From: an uncultured Ruminococcus sp.
GTDB lineage: Bacteria; Bacillota_A; Clostridia; RUG12999
Reading direction: 5' to 3'
Length of the DNA: 19,823 nucleotides
Assembly: GCA_902783995.1 (NCBI GenBank)
Contig: CACZTG010000031.1
Coordinates: 1 to 19,823, forward strand
The notes under the pieces are model-generated. The model had not been told where the DNA came from. It did no database searches and saw nothing but the letters and a program-made list of their open reading frames with translations. This document shows, piece after piece, positions 7,351-15,117 of the stretch; the first letter of the stretch is position 1, and the number at the start of each line of letters is the position of its first letter. A program made the position numbers and the translations under genes.

Positions 7351-10300
7351 GTGAGAAAAAAATTTATAAGTCTTATTGTCTTAACTGCAATATTTTTTGG
7401 AACAGCTTCGGAAAGTATTATGAATGATAAGGTTTATGCTACCGGGGGAAATTTGATACTGCCGGCAAAATCGGACACATATGTTCAAGGGTCGTCACAG
7501 GCGAGTATAGCAAAAGGAGAGTCGGACCCTAATAATCTTAACGGACGCGACTGGAGCGATAAGGTTGGTGTGCCAAGTGCTTATATGCTGCCCTATGTGG
7601 AGTTTGAACTCCCTTCATCAGATGAGTTTGCAGATATTGATGACATTAAAGAGATTAATCTCAGAATATTCTGCATGAGTGGAAAGAATGACAGATATAT
7701 TGTTGGTCTTAGTGAGATTGAGACCTTTAATGAGAATACTTTTACATATAATGATGCAATTGCAGCAGATAAAAAGGCAAACACCTCAAAACGTCTGAAT
7801 TTTGACCAGGCCGGATTGCGGATTGAAGGCTCCGAGGTAGTTATTGACAACGTAAGCAACGAATGGTTGGAGTTTAATGTTACTGATAAAATAAAGGAAT
7901 TGATTGCAGAAAACACAAGCGGTCAGAGAAAAACGGTTGTTTTAACAGTTGCGCCGAGGAGCCGCGAGGATTTTCCGTCGCTTTCATATCACGGCTCGGT
8001 GATTTTTTGCTCAAAGGAATATCGCAGCGGAGCATATGCACCCACACTTGAAATAAGGGCTGATGCAAGAACAACAAAAGAATTACCTGTTATAAGGGAT
8101 TTTTACAATGCCCCCGATACAGGCACTGAGGAAAACGAAGAACTGCGTGTGAGCGTTGCGGAAAAAAGTTATATTGAATTTAGCACGGTTGTTGAAAAAA
8201 CCGATGAAGACGTTATTGCACAAGCAAAAGTGACGTTATATTTTAATGCTGCATCGGCAAATCCGGAGGGACTTAAATTTACTGCGTTGCAAAGCTTTGA
8301 AGACATTGGCGGAGCTACTGTTGAAGCGGTGACCATAAGTGAATATGCCGTAGAAATAGATGTTACGGAGCTTTTGATACAATGCAGTGATGAGAAAAGA
8401 AGGCTGATACTTTGTATAGAAAGTGACAACGGTGAAAATACACCTGTTATTTTCTCGTCAACAAGAGCCTCTGATCAGATAGCGCCTAAGCTATCATATG
8501 AACTGGTGTATGTTGGAGAAATCAGCTTTCTCAATATATCGGGTGAAAAAACGATAGAAATTTCTCTCAGCAAAGAAGCAAAATATACATATGAAGTTAT
8601 AGCATATGACCAGTATAATGAGCCGACAGATTTGGGCGGCATTGATATAGTATATTCATTCGACTGTGCGCCTTCCGGGGTTTCCGTATCGGCAGACGGA
8701 ATTGTTACCGTGCTGCCCGAGGCACTACCCGGAACGGCGGTGCTTCGTGCGGAGCGCTTGGATATGCCTGCAATATGCGGTACCATGGATATAGAAATAA
8801 CGATTTTGCCACCAACGGAAATGGCGATTATGGGAGCGGCGAAGGCAAAAATACCGGATTATGGCAAAAGTATAAGAAAACCGTATTTTGTGGAAATTTA
8901 TAATGTGGACGGAATAAAAATGCCGTCTGTGTTTGACATAAGCTGGTTTGTTTCCGACGCAGAAGGAGTATTTGTTGAAAAAGGTGAAGCAGAAAATGCG
9001 GAACTTCTAATTACAAATACCGGTGAAAATCTGAAATTGGGCGAAGTGCTGGAGATAAAAGCATATCTCACACAGTATCCTGAAGTATATTCGGTTTTTA
9101 GTGTGACACTGAGCGAGGAAGATGCAACTTATAGCCAGATTATTATTACAACGGCAGCAGATACGTATATTAAAAAAGCCGATTATGCTTCATCGGGGAA
9201 TATTGACAGCGGAGAACTTTTGGCAAAACACAGGGCGGTAACTCCTATGCTTCCGGGTGTAGATGATTATTTTTCGCAGGAGGGTACAAACAGAGAAATA
9301 TATTTGAAATTTGAAGGGCTTGCCAATCTTCCTAAGGATATAATTTCGTCACAACTGGAGCTGACAACATGTACGGATTATAATGAATCAGTTACTGCAC
9401 CGATTGCTAATATGCCGCAGGCGCAAATATATATGCTGGAGGATACCGACTGGAGCGAAGAGGCGGGAAGCATAGATAGCAGACTACCGGTAAAAGGAAA
9501 ACTGATTACCTCCGCTATATATGCATCAAGCAAGGATTCAAAGACGAAATTTGAGCTGACAGATACTGTGAGAAATATTTTGAATACCGGGGATGATTCG
9601 GTAGCGTTTCGTGTCGGTATGGCAGCTGTAAGAAGCAATTATTATACACATAATTACTATTCCAAAGACGCGGTGTTTATAAATGAAGAAAGCGGTCTTT
9701 ATGAGCCGATTCCGGACGACAAAAAGCCTCGCCTTATAATATCAGCCTCATATGTGCGTGAGCCTGTTTCAATTTCGCTTGAAGGGAAAAAGAGAGTAGG
9801 AATAGTGTTAGAGGATTCAACAAGAGAGTATTTTCTTTATATTGTAGATCAGTTCGGACAACGCTACTCTGACGAGGAAATGAAGGAATACACAGTCTCT
9901 CTTTCTTTAAAAGAAGAATATCCGGGAGTTTCATTTGACGGAAAAACCCTTACGGTATCGCCCGAAGCCCAGGCGGGATTATTAAAAATTCATGCTGAGG
10001 TTGCAGAGCTCCCCGAAATAGGCGGAGATACAGATATTGAATTGTACAGAGCGAAAGCTGCGGTTGCACAGATTGACGGACCGGAATCCATACGTATTCC
10101 GTCAGACAGTGATGCTTTTTATGTTAATTATGCAATAAATGTTTTTGATCAATGGGGTAGTAGCGTAAATATTCCGGACGTTGTGTATGAGCTGACAGAA
10201 CCTGAGGTTGGAGTAATTGTATCCGATAGTTTGGCAGGTGTTCTGAAGGTTACAAATTATTGTGTGCCGAACAGGGAGATATGTATTGCGGCATACAGCA

Positions 10301-13300
10301 AAAGCAATAGAAGTATATATGCTGAAAAGGTAGTAAAGCTTCTGCCGCCTCTGGCGCAGACGGGCAAGGAAAAACACCCCGGTTTGCTCTATGAGAATGA
10401 GGATATTGCGGCGCTGCAAAAAAAGATCAATATGGAGCCTTTTGCGTCGTATTACAGTAGTTTAAAGCAAACGGCAGACGCCTATACGGAGTATGATATG
10501 CTGTATCTGTCCTCGACAGATGAGCGCGAGGACGAAAACGATCCGTATAATCATGTTTATCCTCTTGTAGTGACAGATGATGAGGGTAACGAAAAGGTAC
10601 TTGACAGAAAACGTCCGTGGCAATGGATGATGACGGATTTATTCTATACCCAGGGAAATTTTACCTTTGTTCCACCTGAGAATGCATGCTATGCAAGGCT
10701 TCAGGCTGTTGCCAAAGGGCAGGGAATAACTCATTTTGATAATTTTACTTTTAAAATTGAATCCGGCACGTCAATAGAGGTCTATAATGCAAGTATGGAA
10801 ACAGGAAACCGCCGCTACGTTAATGAAGACATTCCTTATTCTGATGGAGCGGCATATCAGGTCATGGAAACCTCAAAGGAAGGCTGGGAGTATCTTAATG
10901 ATGTTGAAAGCCCTATGCCGGACGGCTGGTACTATATAAGGAAAACAGGCTCTGATACGGATTTTGAATGGGTTAATCAGACATATCATAAGGATAAAGT
11001 AACATCGTCGGGAGTAAGATCGATCAAAGTAAGAAACAACAACATAAATTGTACGGGCGGTATTTCAACCGACAAAATAAGTATTAAACCGGGGCAGACA
11101 TATGTTTTATCAACAGGCTTCGGTGCAAATGATAAGCTGATAGGCGAAAAAGGTCGTCTTTCGGAATATGCGGCTCTTGACAAAACCGCGGGCTTATCCA
11201 TGCAGGTGGTTTATTACGATGCTGACGGAGAGGAGATAAGCACTAAAAACTGGGAGAGCACGGCAGTAAGCGGCAAGCCTATGAATATAAACTGGCAGGT
11301 GAAGCCCTTAAGGCGATCCTTTGATAATTTTTTTGATGCCTGCTGTACAATTTATGCGGTTACAAAAAATCTGAACTATGCAATACGCGCAAGAGAGATA
11401 TTAAAATATCAGCTTGAGGATATGAAGTGGGGAATGCGTTATCGGACAACGAGCGGATATAACACTAAAATGAATGACGCATATGAAGCGGTTCATACCG
11501 GAAGAACGCTGCAAAGAGATGCTCTGGGCTATGATATGATTTACGATTCGGGAGTTATAGATGAAGGCGAGGATACATATATCCGCAGACTTTTCAACTG
11601 GGTGGCGTATGAGCTTACCTCGACCTCGTATTACAATTATGCTGCGGCGAACGGACAGATTCATAACTATAACGCAGACCGCATATCAGCGCTGACACTG
11701 TATATGCTTTGTTTTCCCGACAACAAGGGAACAGAAGAAAACAAGTATAAGGATACCTTTGAATTTTTCTATAACCATGTTCTGAATGAGAAAAACGTAT
11801 GGTCGCTGCCGACTATGTTTAAAAACGGCGTATATGATGCGGGAGACGAATACGGCGGTATGTGGTGTGAAAATATGCGTTATCACCGCTCTGTTCTGGC
11901 AGGCTGGCTTTTGGCGGCAAAGGCGCTTGACAGATACGATCCGTCTATGAAATGGCTTGAAAGAGAAGAGCTTAAGAAGATGGCAAGAATGTGGTGTACG
12001 GCACAGGGACCGAAATTGGTTGTCAGTACAACCGCAAAAAATCTGGCGGGATATCCGACCGTAGGCGATCAGTCATGGCGTGAGAGTGTTGACATGGCGG
12101 CATGGTGCGCAGGAATATATCAAAAAAGCGATTCGGAACTGAGCAAAGAGCTTATGTACACATGGGATCGTTTAGGCTCAATGCTGGGTGGCTCTTATCC
12201 TATAAATATTCTTATGGATAATGACCCGACGCTGCCCAGAAAAAATCCGAAGCTTACATCAATGTCTTTAAAAAACGTTGGATATACGTATTTTTGGCAG
12301 AATTTTGATGTGCTTGGCAAGGAAAATTTTGTTCTTATTCCCAATTCTCCCGGCTATGGGAACAAGAAACAGGTTATTCATGACCATCATGACAGAGGTA
12401 GCTTTGCATATTTCGCAAACGGAACGCCTATGAGTCTTGACACAGGCATGGGTGCATATTTTGGAAGCGATTCTGCATTTTGGCGAAGCAGTAAATCTCA
12501 TAACGAAATTCTCTTTTGGAGCGAACCGCAGGGTGAGTGGCTTTCAAATGCCGGCGGTGATGGAAATTCATATACGAGTGATTCGGGAAAGAAACGTTAT
12601 TACGACAGTGAAACAAAGAATTTTGTTACCACAGATGAGATTGACCGCGTTACGATAAATGTCAATCCGGAAAAACGAGACGGAAAAGAAACCGATATGG
12701 CATGGAACAGGCATTTTGCATATATAAAAGACGGAATAAATGCTTTGATTTTCTGGGACGAAGTTAACAATATGCGGAAAAGTCAGTATAATCTTTATAT
12801 GGCAAGCACCGACTTTAAACAAGACGGCGATATAATTACTGCAAATATGCAGAATAATATGCAAATGGAGGTTCACCTACTTGGAAGTGGTAATCCACGG
12901 ATAAATGCTACATGGGTTCCTTCTAACGGCGGATACAGCATTCCAACTATAAAGGGTGAGGAACAGCAGCAACTTATTCAGTATGAACAAGAAAACGGTG
13001 AGGACTATCTGACTGTTCTTTTTGCAAAAAACAGCGGTTCAAAAGGTCTCAGCTCCGAAAGGCTTGAAACAGAAAACAGCAATATAATCGCATATCGTAT
13101 GACAAAGACAGACAGCGGAAAATCCTTCTATATTGTATGTAATGCTGCTAAATCAGATTTGAAGTGCAGTATAGGAAATGACAAGACAATAAGAGAACCG
13201 GAAAGCGGCGAAATCATAAATTCGGGAGAGAGTTTTACAATCGAAAAAGGTTCAATGCGTATTTTTATAGACGACAGCGTAGAAGCGCCGGTGCCTGTTA

Positions 13301-15075
13301 AAATAGAGCTTACAGGCGAAACTTCTGTCGGAGTGCCTTCTGTCGGTGATGAACTTTCTTACAACTATGAATACCGTATATACGACCAGTATGGCTGCAC
13401 CATTGACAGCGCCAAAGCAAACTTTGAGGTAGAAAGCAGTTCCGAATATGTTGTGATAAGCCAAGACGGAAAGCTGACAATGCTTCCCGGATTTGAAAGC
13501 GGAAGCAGTATAAAACTCAAAGCAAAATATCAGAATGTGTCAGCTGAACTTAACATAACTGCGGACGATTCAGATACTGTCGTAACATCTGCGGAGATAA
13601 TCGGCAGCAATGTTTTGGTTATTCCTGAGAACGGCAGCTCGTCATACACATACCATGCGGTGTTTAAAAATATATCCGGGACAGTAGTTTCGGGCATAAA
13701 GCCGTTATGGACGCTTGCAGACACAAAGGACGGCATACAGATAAATTCATATACCGGAACCGTCAATATAAGTTCAGATGTGAGTGAGGGTACGGTTATC
13801 CATATTAATGTTTCACATATGAATGACCCATCTGTAAATAAAACTTTTGAGGTTTTGTTTGTCAAAGCGGCAGAGACCGGTATTTATGTAAATGCTCCGG
13901 AAGAGTTTGGCATAACCGAGGGTAAAGAGACTTTCTTTAATCTTGCAGGATACCGTACAAACCAGCAGGGCGATATGTATGCAGAAGGCGGTATAATTTA
14001 TTCGCTTAAGGTAGCGGCAGACGGAGTAAGTATAGATGAAAACGGAAAGCTTACAATCGGAAAAAACACAAAGCCGAGGCAGACTATAACTATAACCGCT
14101 CAGTCGATTTCCGATTCTAACAACAAAAAGGACTACCGTATAAAGCTGATAAAAAATACTGCTGAATCGGTTAAAATATCAGGAGTATCGGTTATAAATG
14201 CAGGCAAAAGCGACATTTTTGAACAATATACTGCATCTGTAATTGACAAAAACGGAGCTGAAATGACCGATATGGTTACATGGAGTGTTTTGGGGCACAG
14301 CGGAGTTTCGGTTGATAACGGAATTGTTAAGGTGAGCGCCGGAGCCGGAAGCGGAACTGCTGTCCTAAGGGCGGCTTTGGATAGTGACAACTCTTTATAT
14401 GATGTTTTTAAAATAAAAATTAATGGTTATAGCGAAGGCGGAAGTTCCTCTTCGGGAGGCAACGGCGGAAAGGCGTCTTTCGGCAGTTTTGGTATGACAG
14501 TACCGAACGGCATTACGGACAATATTTTCAAAGGAAAAGTATTCATTGATGTTCCCATGACTCATTGGGCGGCGGAATATATCTATGATCTTGTAAAAGC
14601 CGGAGCTGTAAATGGAAGGACGGAAACGCTTTTTGAGCCGGAAGAGGATATTACGCGTGCCGAGTTTGTGAAAATTTTAGTGAAGGCGTTGAATCTGAAG
14701 ACTGAACATACAGATTCTTACTTTGAGGATGTAAGAGGCGGCGATTGGTATTACGAAAGTGTTGTGACAGCATATGCACTTGGAATTATAAATGGTTACA
14801 GCAGCACATATTTTGGTGCAGACGAACATATAACCAGGGAGCAGATGGCGGCTATGGTTTACCGTGCATTGTCATATCTTGGCATCAAAACAGAAAAAGA
14901 TAAGACCGTTTTTGAGGACGATAATGATATAAGCGAATATGCAAAAGAGAGCGTATTATCTCTTAAAAATGCAGGTGTTTTAAACGGAAAAGCTGACAAC
15001 CGCTTTATGCCGAAAGAATATGCCAAAAGAGCCGAAATCAGTAAGGTCATCAGCGTGATTCGTAATATGATATAA
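7351..15075 (+). CDS. Giant SLH-anchored heparinase II/III-like polysaccharide lyase
   Basis: Secreted protein of 2574 residues, predicted to cleave a uronic-acid polysaccharide by beta-elimination at the cell surface. Signal peptide with likely cleavage after Ala30. Approximate order: CBM96/DNRLRE-like module 34-237; a diverged similar module 247-388; Ig-like modules 389-588; CBM96-like module 597-800; Ig-like modules 803-998; (alpha/alpha) toroid from HPGLLY at 1009, interrupted by a carbohydrate-binding-like insert (1097-1316); beta-sandwich about 1670-1980; four Ig-like modules 1981-2359; Gly/Ser linker near 2362-2375; three SLH repeats 2397-2574 for wall-polymer binding. Candidate active-site residues: Asn1434 and His1438, Glu1507 and Tyr1511, HDHHDRGSF at 1677-1685, Arg1712 and HN at 1717-1718, matching the family's H-x-x-D-x-GSF and HN blocks. 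The start is GTG with a weak AAGAG site 8 bases upstream; no better start is in frame. It lies 19 bases after the lipoprotein gene. Substrate and PL family are not assignable by eye. Confidence 0.85.
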   Translation: MRKKFISLIVLTAIFFGTASESIMNDKVYATGGNLILPAKSDTYVQGSSQASIAKGESDPNNLNGRDWSDKVGVPSAYMLPYVEFELPSSDEFADIDDIKEINLRIFCMSGKNDRYIVGLSEIETFNENTFTYNDAIAADKKANTSKRLNFDQAGLRIEGSEVVIDNVSNEWLEFNVTDKIKELIAENTSGQRKTVVLTVAPRSREDFPSLSYHGSVIFCSKEYRSGAYAPTLEIRADARTTKELPVIRDFYNAPDTGTEENEELRVSVAEKSYIEFSTVVEKTDEDVIAQAKVTLYFNAASANPEGLKFTALQSFEDIGGATVEAVTISEYAVEIDVTELLIQCSDEKRRLILCIESDNGENTPVIFSSTRASDQIAPKLSYELVYVGEISFLNISGEKTIEISLSKEAKYTYEVIAYDQYNEPTDLGGIDIVYSFDCAPSGVSVSADGIVTVLPEALPGTAVLRAERLDMPAICGTMDIEITILPPTEMAIMGAAKAKIPDYGKSIRKPYFVEIYNVDGIKMPSVFDISWFVSDAEGVFVEKGEAENAELLITNTGENLKLGEVLEIKAYLTQYPEVYSVFSVTLSEEDATYSQIIITTAADTYIKKADYASSGNIDSGELLAKHRAVTPMLPGVDDYFSQEGTNREIYLKFEGLANLPKDIISSQLELTTCTDYNESVTAPIANMPQAQIYMLEDTDWSEEAGSIDSRLPVKGKLITSAIYASSKDSKTKFELTDTVRNILNTGDDSVAFRVGMAAVRSNYYTHNYYSKDAVFINEESGLYEPIPDDKKPRLIISASYVREPVSISLEGKKRVGIVLEDSTREYFLYIVDQFGQRYSDEEMKEYTVSLSLKEEYPGVSFDGKTLTVSPEAQAGLLKIHAEVAELPEIGGDTDIELYRAKAAVAQIDGPESIRIPSDSDAFYVNYAINVFDQWGSSVNIPDVVYELTEPEVGVIVSDSLAGVLKVTNYCVPNREICIAAYSKSNRSIYAEKVVKLLPPLAQTGKEKHPGLLYENEDIAALQKKINMEPFASYYSSLKQTADAYTEYDMLYLSSTDEREDENDPYNHVYPLVVTDDEGNEKVLDRKRPWQWMMTDLFYTQGNFTFVPPENACYARLQAVAKGQGITHFDNFTFKIESGTSIEVYNASMETGNRRYVNEDIPYSDGAAYQVMETSKEGWEYLNDVESPMPDGWYYIRKTGSDTDFEWVNQTYHKDKVTSSGVRSIKVRNNNINCTGGISTDKISIKPGQTYVLSTGFGANDKLIGEKGRLSEYAALDKTAGLSMQVVYYDADGEEISTKNWESTAVSGKPMNINWQVKPLRRSFDNFFDACCTIYAVTKNLNYAIRAREILKYQLEDMKWGMRYRTTSGYNTKMNDAYEAVHTGRTLQRDALGYDMIYDSGVIDEGEDTYIRRLFNWVAYELTSTSYYNYAAANGQIHNYNADRISALTLYMLCFPDNKGTEENKYKDTFEFFYNHVLNEKNVWSLPTMFKNGVYDAGDEYGGMWCENMRYHRSVLAGWLLAAKALDRYDPSMKWLEREELKKMARMWCTAQGPKLVVSTTAKNLAGYPTVGDQSWRESVDMAAWCAGIYQKSDSELSKELMYTWDRLGSMLGGSYPINILMDNDPTLPRKNPKLTSMSLKNVGYTYFWQNFDVLGKENFVLIPNSPGYGNKKQVIHDHHDRGSFAYFANGTPMSLDTGMGAYFGSDSAFWRSSKSHNEILFWSEPQGEWLSNAGGDGNSYTSDSGKKRYYDSETKNFVTTDEIDRVTINVNPEKRDGKETDMAWNRHFAYIKDGINALIFWDEVNNMRKSQYNLYMASTDFKQDGDIITANMQNNMQMEVHLLGSGNPRINATWVPSNGGYSIPTIKGEEQQQLIQYEQENGEDYLTVLFAKNSGSKGLSSERLETENSNIIAYRMTKTDSGKSFYIVCNAAKSDLKCSIGNDKTIREPESGEIINSGESFTIEKGSMRIFIDDSVEAPVPVKIELTGETSVGVPSVGDELSYNYEYRIYDQYGCTIDSAKANFEVESSSEYVVISQDGKLTMLPGFESGSSIKLKAKYQNVSAELNITADDSDTVVTSAEIIGSNVLVIPENGSSSYTYHAVFKNISGTVVSGIKPLWTLADTKDGIQINSYTGTVNISSDVSEGTVIHINVSHMNDPSVNKTFEVLFVKAAETGIYVNAPEEFGITEGKETFFNLAGYRTNQQGDMYAEGGIIYSLKVAADGVSIDENGKLTIGKNTKPRQTITITAQSISDSNNKKDYRIKLIKNTAESVKISGVSVINAGKSDIFEQYTASVIDKNGAEMTDMVTWSVLGHSGVSVDNGIVKVSAGAGSGTAVLRAALDSDNSLYDVFKIKINGYSEGGSSSSGGNGGKASFGSFGMTVPNGITDNIFKGKVFIDVPMTHWAAEYIYDLVKAGAVNGRTETLFEPEEDITRAEFVKILVKALNLKTEHTDSYFEDVRGGDWYYESVVTAYALGIINGYSSTYFGADEHITREQMAAMVYRALSYLGIKTEKDKTVFEDDNDISEYAKESVLSLKNAGVLNGKADNRFMPKEYAKRAEISKVISVIRNMI
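10639..11298 (+). other. Carbohydrate-binding-like insert within the lyase toroid, apparently permuted
   Basis: Residues 1097-1316 of the giant lyase interrupt its helical toroid. The first part (FTFVPPENACYARLQ, then HFDNFTFKIE ending at 1137) looks like the C-terminal half of a CBM4/9-like beta-sandwich. The second part (VYNASMETG from 1144, SGVRSIKV from about 1220, ISIKPGQTYVLS, then VVYYDADGEEIS) looks like its N-terminal half. Toroid sequence resumes at about 1317 (VKPLRRSFDNFF). So the halves stand in reversed order. Confidence 0.45.
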
Positions 15076-15097
15076 TAACGGGGCAATGCCTTTTATT
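15074..15097 (+). repeat. Intergenic hairpin before the SLH protein gene
   Basis: AATAA (15074-15078) pairs with TTATT (15093-15097), and GGGGC (15080-15084) pairs with GCCTT (15088-15092, two G-U pairs) around an AAT loop, with C15079 bulged. It overlaps the giant gene's stop codon and lies just before the AAGGAG of the next gene. The 3' arm has a short T-rich run, so it could act as a weak terminator or an mRNA end. A similar hairpin is at 19648-19664. Confidence 0.45.
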
Positions 15098-15117
15098 GTA
15101 ATAAGGAGTAGAGTTAT

